Assembly: GCF_049801095.1 (NCBI RefSeq)
Contig: NZ_JBNAGH010000007.1
Coordinates: 62,001 to 126,000 of the forward strand
Source: Dinoroseobacter sp049801095
GTDB lineage: Bacteria; Pseudomonadota; Alphaproteobacteria; Rhodobacterales; Rhodobacteraceae
Reading direction: 5' to 3'
Length of the DNA stretch: 64,000 bases
In this document: one piece after another, positions 8,623-17,258 of the stretch
Layout: each line of letters starts with the position of its first letter
How positions within the stretch are numbered: position 1 is the stretch's first letter
Notes under the pieces: model-generated
Database searches by the model: none
What the model was told of the DNA's origin: nothing
The model's input: only the letters and a program-made list of their open reading frames with translations
Made by a program: the position numbers and the translations under genes

Positions 8623-11544
8623 ATGGGGATGATGGAGAAGTCGCCCTTGGCGGCGCGTCTGCAGGGGCAGATTGAAGGGGATCTGTTGTTTGATCCCTTC
8701 TCGCGCGGACGCTATGCGACGGATGCCTCGATCTATCAGATGACCCCATTGGGTGCCGTGGTGCCGCGGACCCGGCAGGATATCGAGACGGCGCTGGGGG
8801 TCGCGCGCGAACTGGGCGCCAGCGTGTTGCCGCGCGGCGGCGGGACCTCCCAATGCGGGCAGACGGTGAACACCGCGCTCGTCCTCGACAACACGAAATA
8901 CTTCAACAAAATCATCGAACTGGACGTCGAAAACCGGCGCTGCGTCGTGCAGCCCGGCATCGTTCTGGATGAGCTGAACCGGGCCCTGAAGCCTCACGGG
9001 CTGTGGTATCCGGTGGATGTCTCGACGGCCTCTCGAGCGACCATAGGCGGGATGGCCGCGAACAACTCCTGCGGTGGGCGTTCCCTGCGCTACGGCACCA
9101 TGCGGGACAATGTACTGTCCATCGAGGCGATTTTGGCGGATGGCACGCGGGCGCAGTTTGGCCCGGTCGATCGCGGATCGCCCCTGGGCAATGACGCGAC
9201 CTCTGCCCTTGTCGGTGACATGCTGGCGCTGGGAGAGCGGGAGCAGGCCGAGATCGCCGCGCGCTTTCCCAACATCATCCGGAGGGTTGGCGGCTATAAT
9301 ATCGACGCGCTGACGCCGGCGCATGCGGCACCGAATCTGGCCCACCTGCTCGTCGGGTCCGAAGGTACGCTTGGGTACTTCACTGAGATCGAGCTCAAAC
9401 TCTCGCCCCTGCAATCGACCAAAGTCACCGGGGCCTGCCATTTCCCGAGCTTCCACGCGGCCATGGATGCTGCGCAGCATTTGGTGCCTCTGAAGCCTGC
9501 CGCGGTGGAACTGGTGGACGACACGATGATCGCGCTGGCGCGAGATATTCCGATGTTTCGTCAGACAATCAGTCAATTCGTTGAGGGGGAGCCCGCCGCC
9601 CTGCTCCTCGTGGAGTTCGCCGAAGGGTCCGATGCTGCAAACGCAGCGAAACTCGAAGAATTGTCTGACAAAATGTCGGAGCTTGGCTTTGCATTTGATC
9701 GTAGTGGCAAGAATTGGGGTGGCTCTGTCGCTGTCACGGATACGAAGCTGCAAAACGAGATCGGCGAGGTGCGTAAATCCGGCCTGAACATCATGATGTC
9801 CATGAAGTCAGAGGGCAAACCGGTTTCCTTCGTCGAGGACTGCGCGGTCGAACTGCCGGATCTTGCCGAGTATACAGCAGGCCTCACCGAGATTTTCGAG
9901 AAAAACGGCACCAAGGGCACCTGGTATGCCCATGCTTCGGTGGGCTGCCTCCATGTGCGGCCCGTCCTGAACATGAAACTCGACAAGGACGTGAAAACCA
10001 TGCGCGCCATTGCCGAGGAGTGTTTTGACCTCGTGGCGAAATACAAGGGCTCCCATTCCGGGGAGCATGGCGACGGGATTGTCCGCAGCGAGTTTCATGA
10101 GAAGATGTTCGGCCCGCGCATGGTCGAGAGCTTTGGCGAGGTGAAGGATCGCTTTGATCCGACGGGGTTCTTCAATCCGGGCAAGATCGTGCGCCCGCCC
10201 AAGATGGATGATCGGCGGCTCTTCCGCTACGGGCCGGATTACGCGGTCAAACCCATGAAGACCGCCCTCGATTGGTCCGCCTGGCCCGGCGCGGGCGGCG
10301 GGTTTCAGGGCGCGGTCGAGATGTGCAACAACAACGGCGCTTGTCGCAAGCTGAAGGGCGGGGTGATGTGCCCGTCCTACCGCGTGACCCGGAACGAGCG
10401 GGACGTGGTGCGCGGACGGGCAAATTCCCTGCGCCTCGCGATCTCTGGACAGCTCGGGCCCGATGCCTTCGCCTCGGATGCCATGGCCGAGACCATGAAG
10501 CTCTGTGTGTCCTGCAAAGGGTGCAAGCGGGAGTGCCCGACCGGTGTGGACATGGCCAAGATGAAGATCGAGGTGCTTGCGGCGCGGGCCGAGAAAAACG
10601 GGCTGAGCCTCCATGACAAGCTGGTGGGCTATATGCCGAAATACGCGCCGCTGGCGTCGAAACTGCCCTGGCTTGCCAATGCGCGGAACTGGCTTCCGGG
10701 GGTGGCCAAGATGACCGAAGGGCTCACCGGATTTGCGGCGTCGCGGGACCTGCCGCGCTGGTCGTCAAAGCCCTTCAAGGATGACGAGTTCGACGATCCG
10801 AATCCGGATGTCGTCCTCTGGGCCGACCTCTTCAACCGGTATTTCGAGCCTGAGAACCTGCGGGCTGCGGGCCGGGTCTTGCGGGTGGCAGGGCTCAAGG
10901 TGGCTGTGGCGCGCCCGGTGGATGGTAAAGGAGTGCTGGACTGTGGGCGCACCTATCTCGCCGTTGGGCTGGTGAACGAGGCCCGCGCCTCTGCTCAGCG
11001 GGCCTTGGACGCGTTGCGCCCCCATGCGGAGGCTGGGCGCGCAATTGTCGGGTTGGAGCCGTCGTCGCTTCTGACCTTGCGGGATGAGATCCCGGTTTTG
11101 CTCCCAGGGGATGCGGCGGAGGTTGTGGCCGCCAGGGCCCTGATGCTTGAGGAGTATCTGACTGAGGCCGATATCTCCCTCCCGCTCAAGAGCCTGGCGC
11201 GTCCGATCCTGCTCCATGGGCACTGCCACCAGAAGGCCCACAACGTCATGGGATCGGTCCAGCAGGTGCTGTCCCAGATCCCCGGAGCAGAGATCGAGAT
11301 GGTCGAGACCAGTTGCTGCGGCATGGCCGGGGCTTTTGGATATGGCAAAGATACGGTAGAAACCTCGCTTAAAATGGCCGAGCTGGACCTCTTGCCCGCG
11401 GTGCGGGCCGCCCCGGCGGAGGCGATTGTCGTGGCGGATGGCACGTCCTGTCGCCACCAGATCAAGGACGGTGCCGCGCGCGAGGCGATCCACGTGGCAC
11501 GGGTATTGGACATGGCGCTGGACGGTGCCGGGACAGGAGTTTGA
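8623..11544 (+). CDS. FAD/Fe-S 2-hydroxyacid dehydrogenase, GlcD-GlcF fusion (YdiJ-like)
   Basis: Encodes 973 aa. Residues 40-260 form a PCMH-type FAD domain with PRGGGTSQCGQ (70-80); the FAD-oxidase C-terminal domain follows, with SGEHGDGIV. The rear half is an Fe-S module with Cys568, Cys574 and Cys583 and the second cluster CVSCKGCKRECP (Cys628/631/634/638). It ends with CCG-type blocks HGHCHQK and ETSCCGMAG. This is the architecture of E. coli YdiJ (D-2-hydroxyglutarate dehydrogenase) and of D-lactate/glycolate dehydrogenases, which pass electrons to quinone. ATG 8623 follows AGGGAGA. It is divergent from the TRAP operon and co-transcribed with a GntR regulator. Confidence 0.9.
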   Translation: MGMMEKSPLAARLQGQIEGDLLFDPFSRGRYATDASIYQMTPLGAVVPRTRQDIETALGVARELGASVLPRGGGTSQCGQTVNTALVLDNTKYFNKIIELDVENRRCVVQPGIVLDELNRALKPHGLWYPVDVSTASRATIGGMAANNSCGGRSLRYGTMRDNVLSIEAILADGTRAQFGPVDRGSPLGNDATSALVGDMLALGEREQAEIAARFPNIIRRVGGYNIDALTPAHAAPNLAHLLVGSEGTLGYFTEIELKLSPLQSTKVTGACHFPSFHAAMDAAQHLVPLKPAAVELVDDTMIALARDIPMFRQTISQFVEGEPAALLLVEFAEGSDAANAAKLEELSDKMSELGFAFDRSGKNWGGSVAVTDTKLQNEIGEVRKSGLNIMMSMKSEGKPVSFVEDCAVELPDLAEYTAGLTEIFEKNGTKGTWYAHASVGCLHVRPVLNMKLDKDVKTMRAIAEECFDLVAKYKGSHSGEHGDGIVRSEFHEKMFGPRMVESFGEVKDRFDPTGFFNPGKIVRPPKMDDRRLFRYGPDYAVKPMKTALDWSAWPGAGGGFQGAVEMCNNNGACRKLKGGVMCPSYRVTRNERDVVRGRANSLRLAISGQLGPDAFASDAMAETMKLCVSCKGCKRECPTGVDMAKMKIEVLAARAEKNGLSLHDKLVGYMPKYAPLASKLPWLANARNWLPGVAKMTEGLTGFAASRDLPRWSSKPFKDDEFDDPNPDVVLWADLFNRYFEPENLRAAGRVLRVAGLKVAVARPVDGKGVLDCGRTYLAVGLVNEARASAQRALDALRPHAEAGRAIVGLEPSSLLTLRDEIPVLLPGDAAEVVAARALMLEEYLTEADISLPLKSLARPILLHGHCHQKAHNVMGSVQQVLSQIPGAEIEMVETSCCGMAGAFGYGKDTVETSLKMAELDLLPAVRAAPAEAIVVADGTSCRHQIKDGAAREAIHVARVLDMALDGAGTGV

Positions 11545-11545
11545 G

Positions 11546-12202
11546 ATGAACCTAGCCAAACCGATTTCCCGCCCGTCGCTGCATGCGGAACTTGTGGACC
11601 GGGTGCGCGAGCTCATTATCGAGGGCACGCTCGAGCCGGGCACCAAGATCCCCGAGAAAGACCTGTGCGAGAGCTTTGGCGTGTCTCGCACGCCCATGCG
11701 CGAAGCGCTCAAGGTGCTGGCCAATGAAGGCCTCGCCGTGCTGGAACCGAACCGAGGAGCTTGGGTCTCAACGGTGACGATGGAGGAGTTGGAGGCGACT
11801 TTCCCCGTGATCGCTGCGCTGGAGCGTCTGGCCGGGGAGTTGGCCTGCGCGGCGGCGTCCGATGCCCAGATCGCCGAGATCCGTGGGCACCATGAGGATA
11901 TGGTGGCCTGTTTCTCGACCCGGAACCGGCAGGAGTATTTCCGCGCCAATCAGGACATCCACGAAGGGATCCTCGGGGCGGCGGGCAATGAGGTGCTGAG
12001 CCAGCACCACAAGGTGCTCGCCAGCCGGGTCAAACGGGCGCGCTTTCTGGCCAATATCTCGGATGAGCGCTGGCAGCAGGCGGTTGAGGAGCATGAGGGG
12101 ATCATCACCGCACTCGAGGCCCGGGATGGAGCGGAACTGGGCCAGCGACTCTCGGCGCATCTGGCCAACAAGTTCACCGCTCTGAAGGCGCGGATGACCT
12201 GA
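11546..12202 (+). CDS. GntR-family transcriptional regulator (FadR/FCD type)
   Basis: Encodes 218 aa. An N-terminal winged helix (about 13-75) contains KIPEKDLCESFGVSRTPMREALKVLANEG, and an all-helical FCD ligand-binding domain (about 85-215) contains RANQDIHEGILGAAGN. FCD members usually sense organic acids bound to a metal and repress nearby catabolic genes. ATG 11546 begins one base after the dehydrogenase stop, so the two are translationally linked. It is the likely local regulator of the divergent island and probably binds the palindromes at 8548-8577. Confidence 0.92.
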   Translation: MNLAKPISRPSLHAELVDRVRELIIEGTLEPGTKIPEKDLCESFGVSRTPMREALKVLANEGLAVLEPNRGAWVSTVTMEELEATFPVIAALERLAGELACAAASDAQIAEIRGHHEDMVACFSTRNRQEYFRANQDIHEGILGAAGNEVLSQHHKVLASRVKRARFLANISDERWQQAVEEHEGIITALEARDGAELGQRLSAHLANKFTALKARMT

Positions 12203-12312
12203 TCCAAGCCAATGCGGCGGGGGGCTGCGCAAAAATCGGCAAACCCCGCAGTTTAAAGTCGAAATCTCTTGTTCCGCGTCAACCGGTCGGGCCTGCCGAC
12301 CCTTGCCACCCT

Positions 12313-12326
12313 TGGGAGCGCTAACG
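12313..12326 (+). promoter_or_regulatory. Candidate LacI-family operator
   Basis: TGGGAGCGCTAACG resembles the TGTTAGCGCTAACA-type operators common for LacI-family regulators (11 of 14 positions), with the typical central GCGC. It lies 76 bases upstream of the LacI gene start and could serve autoregulation. This is a single weak site. Confidence 0.3.
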
Positions 12327-12401
12327 TAGCATTGGGCCAGGATGGACCCGACGCGGCGGGTGGATCCGGCTTTCTCTCCCCCGCGTGCACGAGGATCCTG
12401 C

Positions 12402-13433
12402 ATGACCGACACCAGCGACAGCAGCGCGCGACGCCCCCTGACCCTTCGGGATGTGTCTGAGGCGTCCGGTGTGAGCGAAATGACCGTCAGTCGTGTGTTG
12501 CGCAACCGGGGCGACGTGTCGGACGCGACCCGCGCCAAGGTGCAGGAGGCCGCACGGGCGCTGGGCTATGTCCCCAACAAGATCGCAGGTGCCTTGGCCT
12601 CGAACCGGGTGAACCTGGTGGCGGTGATCATCCCCTCCATGTCGAACATGGTCTTTCCCGAGGTGATGGGCGGGATCTCCAGCGTGCTGGAGGAAACCGA
12701 CCTGCAGCCCGTGGTCGGGATCACCGATTACCTGCCCGAGAAGGAGGAGAAGGTCCTTTACGAGATGCTGAGCTGGCGTCCTTCGGGGATCATCATCGCG
12801 GGGCTGGAGCATACGGAGGCGGCCCGCGCCATGCTGCGCAATGCGGGCATTCCCGTGGTTGAGATCATGGACACTGATGGCAACCCCACCGATTGCGCCG
12901 TGGGGATTTCCCATCGCAGGGCCGGGCGCGAAATGGGCGAGGCCATCCTCGAGGCCGGGTATCGCCGGATCGGCTTCATGGGCACCAAGATGGCGCTCGA
13001 TCACCGGGCGCGCAAACGCTACGAGGGCTTTGTCGAGGCGCTGGCCAAGGGCGGGGTCGAGCTTGCGGAATGGGAGTTCTATGAAGGCGGATCGGCCCTG
13101 GCCAAGGGGCGGGAGCTGACGGCCTCCATGCTGGAGAAAGTGCCGGATCTCGACTTCATGTATTACTCCAACGACCTGATCGGCGCGGGCGGTCTGCTCT
13201 ATTGCAAGGAACAGGGCATGGACATTCCGAATGGGTTCGGCATGGCCGGGTTCAACGGGGTGGAGTTGTTGCGGGGCCTGCCGATCAAGCTGGCAACGAT
13301 CGATTCCTGCCGGCGCGAGATCGGGCGTGCGGCGGCCGAGATGATCGTGGCGCGGATGGATGCGGACCTGCCGGGGGAGACGATCACCCTCGCGCCGGTC
13401 CTCGAGCCGGGCGATACGATGCGCACGGGGTAG
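12402..13433 (+). CDS. LacI-family transcriptional regulator (GntR-like of E. coli)
   Basis: The 343-aa protein has a LacI helix-turn-helix (about 11-60) with LTLRDVSEASGVSEMTVSRVLRN and hinge NKIAGALASNR. A periplasmic-binding-like sensor domain follows, with VAVIIPSMSNMVF, DYLPEKEEK and MAGFNGVELL. The sequence layout is closest to the gluconate-type LacI regulators. ATG 12402 has GAGGA eight bases upstream; an in-frame ATG at 12342 would add twenty residues rich in Pro and Arg that do not belong to the family. No sugar transporter or sugar kinase gene lies next to it, so its regulon is probably elsewhere. Confidence 0.9.
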   Translation: MTDTSDSSARRPLTLRDVSEASGVSEMTVSRVLRNRGDVSDATRAKVQEAARALGYVPNKIAGALASNRVNLVAVIIPSMSNMVFPEVMGGISSVLEETDLQPVVGITDYLPEKEEKVLYEMLSWRPSGIIIAGLEHTEAARAMLRNAGIPVVEIMDTDGNPTDCAVGISHRRAGREMGEAILEAGYRRIGFMGTKMALDHRARKRYEGFVEALAKGGVELAEWEFYEGGSALAKGRELTASMLEKVPDLDFMYYSNDLIGAGGLLYCKEQGMDIPNGFGMAGFNGVELLRGLPIKLATIDSCRREIGRAAAEMIVARMDADLPGETITLAPVLEPGDTMRTG

Positions 13434-13498
13434 GCGCCCCTGCCGGGGCGGGCCTTCGGCGAGGATATTTTCAGACTTAAGTTTTCCTGTCGCGCCCT

Positions 13499-13846
13499 AT
13501 GTTGCGGGGGATGGGACATGTTTCGATCACCGGGCTGCGGCTGCGCAGCGTCTTTCACGCCCCCCTCTTTTGGCTCCATGCGATGCCGAGCTACCGTGCG
13601 GCGGAACGCGCAGCGGGGGCTCTGTCGGTTGAGGCCTGGCAGGCGGGCGGCGTGCAGTACACCCTGACCTTCTGGGAAAGCTTTGCGCAGATGCGCGCCT
13701 ATGTGCGCAGCCCGGTCCATGCCAAGGCGGTGCGGGTGTTCGACAAGATCGCCACGGGCGAGACCTATGGCTGTGCGGCCGATACTCTGCCCAGCCGGGT
13801 CGAGGCGCAGCGTGTGCTGGCCGAGAAGGGCCGCAGCTATGGCTGA
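13499..13846 (+). CDS. Conserved small protein, monooxygenase-like ferredoxin-fold candidate
   Basis: The 115-aa protein begins MLRGMGHVSITGLRLRS; ATG 13511 is an equally plausible start. The pattern GGVQYTLTFWESFAQMRAYVRSPVHAKAVR resembles small dimeric alpha/beta-barrel proteins (ABM/DUF3291/spheroidene-monooxygenase-like), where an aromatic-acidic pair (WES) precedes a helix. I do not recognise a characterised homologue, and no catalytic role can be assigned. It converges with creA; the two stop ends overlap by ten bases. Confidence 0.6.
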   Translation: MLRGMGHVSITGLRLRSVFHAPLFWLHAMPSYRAAERAAGALSVEAWQAGGVQYTLTFWESFAQMRAYVRSPVHAKAVRVFDKIATGETYGCAADTLPSRVEAQRVLAEKGRSYG

Positions 13847-14283
13847 TAGAGGGGCACCGTGGAGATCGCCATTTTCGCGGATCCGTCGGTCAGCTCCCGC
13901 GCATGGGCGACATAGATCAGGGTCTGGTTCGCTGCGTCGAAGATCCGCTTGATCCGCAGGGATTTCAGCACGATAGAGCGGCGTTCGTTGAAGACATCCT
14001 CGCCCTCCGGATCCCGGCTGATCTCGCCGATGGTGATCGGGCCGGTCTGACGGCAGGCGATGGAGGCGTTGGAGGGATCCTCGAACCAGTTCCCCTTGGA
14101 AAGCCGGTCGAGCAGCCCGCGTTCGAAATAGGCGATATGGCAGGTCACGCCCGTGACCTCCGGGTCCTGGATCGCCTCGATGATGATGTCATTGCCCACC
14201 CAGTCCACGCCCACATTACCGACCTGTTCGGCATGGGCGGGCAGGGCGAGGCAGAGGGCGGTGGCGCAAAGCAGGCGATGCAT
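13837..14283 (-). CDS. creA: CreA family periplasmic protein
   Basis: The 148-aa precursor has a short signal peptide (MHRLLCATALCLALPAHA). The mature sequence reads EQVGNVGVDWVGNDIIIEAI, with DPEVTGVTCHIAYFERG, DPSNASIACRQTGPI and RRSIVLKSLRIKRIFDA. These match the CreA family, a conserved periplasmic protein of unknown function named for its position beside creBCD in E. coli. The two Cys residues could form a disulphide. No cre two-component genes are present here. It is divergent from the homogentisate dioxygenase operon. Confidence 0.85.
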   Translation of the reverse strand: MHRLLCATALCLALPAHAEQVGNVGVDWVGNDIIIEAIQDPEVTGVTCHIAYFERGLLDRLSKGNWFEDPSNASIACRQTGPITIGEISRDPEGEDVFNERRSIVLKSLRIKRIFDAANQTLIYVAHARELTDGSAKMAISTVPLYQP

Positions 14284-14371
14284 AGAGGTCTCCGGTTTGG
14301 CGGGTCAACGCGTGGTCTGGGCGCAGGGTTCCCTCCGCGGCACCGATTGGCAAGATGCGTTGCCTCACTTC

Positions 14372-14385
14372 GTTGCATGTGCAAC
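14372..14385 (+). promoter_or_regulatory. Inverted repeat upstream of hmgA (candidate operator)
   Basis: GTTGCATGTGCAAC has 6-base arms separated by TG and ends 29 bases before the hmgA start codon, in the gap between the divergent creA and hmgA genes. Its size and position suit a MarR- or LacI-type repressor site for the aromatic degradation unit. No regulator gene sits next to it, so the binding protein is unknown. Confidence 0.45.
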
Positions 14386-14414
14386 AATATCGCGTCCAGG
14401 GACGGGGGGAGCCC

Positions 14415-15770
14415 ATGAACAAACCTGATCGACAGATGCGGATGCAGCAGGCAGTCAGTGCCAGTGGCGCGGTCTATATGCCCGGCTTCGGCAACGATTT
14501 TGAGACGGAGGCCTTGCCCGGTGCGCTGCCCCAGGGGCAAAACAGCCCGCAGCGCTGTGCCTATGGGCTCTATGGTGAGCAGCTCTCCGGGACGGCGTTC
14601 ACGGCGCCCAGCCATCAGAACGAGCGGACCTGGTGCTACCGCATCCGACCCTCGGTCAAGCATTCCGGGCGCTATCGCAAGATCGACCTGCCGCACTGGA
14701 AAACCGCGCCCCATGTGGATCCGGATGTGATCAGCCTCGGCCAGTATCGCTGGGATCCGGTCCCCCATTCCGAGGCGCCGCTGACCTGGCTGACGGGGAT
14801 ACGGACCATGACCACGGCGGGGGATGTGAACACGCAAGTGGGGATGGCGGCCCATATCTATCTGGTTACCGCCTCGATGGAGGAGGCGTATTTCTACTCC
14901 GCCGATAGCGAGCTTCTGGTCGTCCCGCAGGAGGGGCGCTTGCGGTTCTGCACTGAGCTTGGCGTGATCGATCTCGCACCCAAGGAGATTGCGATTCTGC
15001 CCCGCGGCCTCCTTTACCGGGTCGAGGTGCTCGAGGGGCCCGCCCGGGGCTTTGTCTGCGAGAACTACGGCCAGAAATTCGAACTCCCCGGGCGCGGGCC
15101 GATCGGTGCGAATTGCATGGCCAACCGGCGCGACTTCAAGACACCCGTGGCGGCGTTCGAGGACCGCGAAGTGCCCTCAACGGTGACGGTGAAATGGTGC
15201 GGCCAGTTCCACGAGACCACGATCGGGCATAGCCCACTGGATGTGGTGGCATGGCACGGCAACTACGCGCCCTGCAAATACGACCTGCGGACGTATTGTC
15301 CCGTCGGCGCGGTGCTGTTCGACCACCCGGATCCGTCGATCTTCACGGTGCTCACGGCGCCTTCGGGGGTCGCGGGGACGGCGAATATCGACTTCGTGCT
15401 GTTTCGCGAACGCTGGATGGTGGCGGAGAACACCTTCCGCCCGCCCTGGTACCACAAGAACGTCATGTCCGAGCTGATGGGGAATATCTATGGCCAGTAT
15501 GATGCCAAGCCCCAGGGCTTCGTGCCCGGTGGGATGAGCCTGCACAATATGATGCTGCCCCACGGTCCCGATCGGGCCGCGTTTGAGGGCGCGTCCCAGG
15601 CCGAGCTTGCGCCGGAGAAGCTCGACAACACCATGTCCTTCATGTTCGAGACCCGCTTCCCGCAGCACCTGACGCGCTTCGCCGCCGAAGAGGCGCCGTT
15701 GCAGGACGACTATATCGAGTGCTGGGCCGATCTGGAAAAGAAGTTCGACGGCACGCCGGAGCCGAAATAG
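14415..15770 (+). CDS. hmgA: Homogentisate 1,2-dioxygenase
   Basis: Encodes 451 aa, close to the family length. It opens the ring of homogentisate to maleylacetoacetate, the central step of tyrosine and phenylacetate-type catabolism. The iron ligands are visible as His347 and Glu353 in WYHKNVMSELMGN and His383 in MMLPHGPD, with the spacing of the human enzyme (His335, Glu341, His371). The N-terminal block YMPGFGNDFETEALPGALPQGQN is typical. ATG 14415 follows GGGGGA. It is the first gene of a seven-gene plus-strand unit. The next pathway enzymes (maleylacetoacetate isomerase, fumarylacetoacetase) are not in this unit. Confidence 0.98.
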   Translation: MNKPDRQMRMQQAVSASGAVYMPGFGNDFETEALPGALPQGQNSPQRCAYGLYGEQLSGTAFTAPSHQNERTWCYRIRPSVKHSGRYRKIDLPHWKTAPHVDPDVISLGQYRWDPVPHSEAPLTWLTGIRTMTTAGDVNTQVGMAAHIYLVTASMEEAYFYSADSELLVVPQEGRLRFCTELGVIDLAPKEIAILPRGLLYRVEVLEGPARGFVCENYGQKFELPGRGPIGANCMANRRDFKTPVAAFEDREVPSTVTVKWCGQFHETTIGHSPLDVVAWHGNYAPCKYDLRTYCPVGAVLFDHPDPSIFTVLTAPSGVAGTANIDFVLFRERWMVAENTFRPPWYHKNVMSELMGNIYGQYDAKPQGFVPGGMSLHNMMLPHGPDRAAFEGASQAELAPEKLDNTMSFMFETRFPQHLTRFAAEEAPLQDDYIECWADLEKKFDGTPEPK

Positions 15771-15827
15771 GCTGAACGCGACGCGGAAATCAGGCCGGGG
15801 CCCCCTCCCGCGCCGAAGGAGAGATGA

Positions 15828-16295
15828 ATGAAACACTGTATTGCAGCCGCATTGCTCGGCGTGGTGCTCGTGGCGCCCGCTATGGCCCAGGACACGCGGG
15901 CTTTGGCCGAAGACTATGTCGGCCTGCCCGCCGTTCAGGACATGATGGACACCATGTTCTCGCCAGAGGCCATGGCTGTGCAGTTCCGTGCCGGGTTGCC
16001 GCCCAATGTTCCGATCACAGACGCGCAAGTGGGAGAGATTGCGAAACTCCTGTCCCGCGAACTCGACACGCTGCGGCCGCGCTTCTCGGAGGTGTTGATC
16101 ACCGCCACCGCAGAGGTCATGACCGCTGAAGAGCTCGAAGCGGTGATCGAGTTCTACGCCACCGATGTCGGTGCGTCGGTTCTGCGCAAGACGCAAACCA
16201 TCATGTCGGTCTTCACGCAGCAATTGGGGCCGGAGATCGCCGGTTTGCAGCAACGTATCCTTCCCGAAGTCGCACAAATCCTGCAGGCCCGCTGA
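15828..16295 (+). CDS. DUF2059-type secreted protein
   Basis: The 155-aa precursor has a signal peptide (MKHCIAAALLGVVLVAPAMAQ). A helical DUF2059-like domain follows, with ITATAEVMTAEELEAVIEFYATDVGASVLRK (described here by its core EELEAVIEFY at about 105-114). The family has no known activity and is often periplasmic. The start is preceded by GGAGAG. Its TGA overlaps the ATG of the next gene, so it belongs to the hmgA unit although no link to aromatic degradation is known. Confidence 0.75.
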   Translation: MKHCIAAALLGVVLVAPAMAQDTRALAEDYVGLPAVQDMMDTMFSPEAMAVQFRAGLPPNVPITDAQVGEIAKLLSRELDTLRPRFSEVLITATAEVMTAEELEAVIEFYATDVGASVLRKTQTIMSVFTQQLGPEIAGLQQRILPEVAQILQAR

Positions 16296-17248
16296 TGAGC
16301 GAGAAGACCTTCGCCTCCGCCAATGATCTGGCCGAGAAGACTACGTCCTTCACCCAGATCGGCGAGGGGCTCTATGCCTTCACCGCCGAGGGGGATCCGA
16401 ATTCGGGTGTGATCATCGGCGATGACAGCGTCATGGTCATCGAGGCTCAGGCAACGCCACGTCTCGCCGAGAAAGTGATCGCCGAAATCCGCAAGGTGAC
16501 GGACAAGCCGATCTCGCATCTGGTGCTGACCCATTACCACGCCGTGCGCGTGCTCGGGGCCTCCGCCTATGGTGCGCGGGAGATCATCATGTCCGACACG
16601 GCGCGCGCCATGGTGGCCGAGCGCGGGCAGGAGGATTGGGACAGTGAGTTCGACCGCTTTCCGCGCCTGTTTGAGGGGCATGAGAGCATTCCCGGCCTGA
16701 CCTGGCCGACCACGACCTTCTCGGACCGGATGACTGTCTATCTCGGGCAGCGACGGGTCGACATCATGCATCTGGGCCGCGCCCATACGGCGGGGGATGC
16801 GGTGATCTGGGTGCCCGATGAGGAGGTGATGTTCACCGGCGACATCGTCGAGTTTCACTCCGCCTGCTATTGCGGCGACGGGCATCTGACTGAATGGGGC
16901 GAAACGCTGGATCAGATCGCCGCCTATGAGCCGCGCGCCATCGCGCCGGGGCGGGGCGATGCGCTGATTGGCGAAGAGATGGTCTCAGCCGCCATCGAGA
17001 GCACCCGCGATTTCGTCGAAAGCACCTATCGCCCCGCGGCGCGGGTGGCGGCCAAGGGCGGCAGCCTCAAGGACGCGTGGGAAGCGGTGCGCGCCGAATG
17101 CGATCCGAAATTCGCCGATTACGCGATCTATGAGCATTGCCTGCCCTTCAACGTGGCGCGGGCCTATGACGAGGCGCGCGGGATCGAGACGCCGCGCATC
17201 TGGACCGCTGCGCGCGACAAGGAGATGTGGGCGGCCCTGCAGGGCTGA
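16295..17248 (+). CDS. Metallo-beta-lactamase-fold protein with altered HxHxDH motif
   Basis: The 317-aa protein has the MBL fold: SGVIIGDDSVMVIEAQA, LTHYHAVRVLGASAYGA (His80, His82), HLGRAHTAGDAVIW and VMFTGDIVEF. In the metal motif the Asp and second-site His of HxHxDH are Val84 and Arg85, so at most one metal site can be complete. Similar MBL proteins with HYHAVR seem to form a subfamily found beside aromatic monooxygenases (from memory, not checked). Start and stop are coupled to neighbours. A hydrolase for a pathway thioester or lactone is possible but unproven. Confidence 0.8.
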   Translation: MSEKTFASANDLAEKTTSFTQIGEGLYAFTAEGDPNSGVIIGDDSVMVIEAQATPRLAEKVIAEIRKVTDKPISHLVLTHYHAVRVLGASAYGAREIIMSDTARAMVAERGQEDWDSEFDRFPRLFEGHESIPGLTWPTTTFSDRMTVYLGQRRVDIMHLGRAHTAGDAVIWVPDEEVMFTGDIVEFHSACYCGDGHLTEWGETLDQIAAYEPRAIAPGRGDALIGEEMVSAAIESTRDFVESTYRPAARVAAKGGSLKDAWEAVRAECDPKFADYAIYEHCLPFNVARAYDEARGIETPRIWTAARDKEMWAALQG

Positions 17249-17258
17249 GGGAGGAGCC

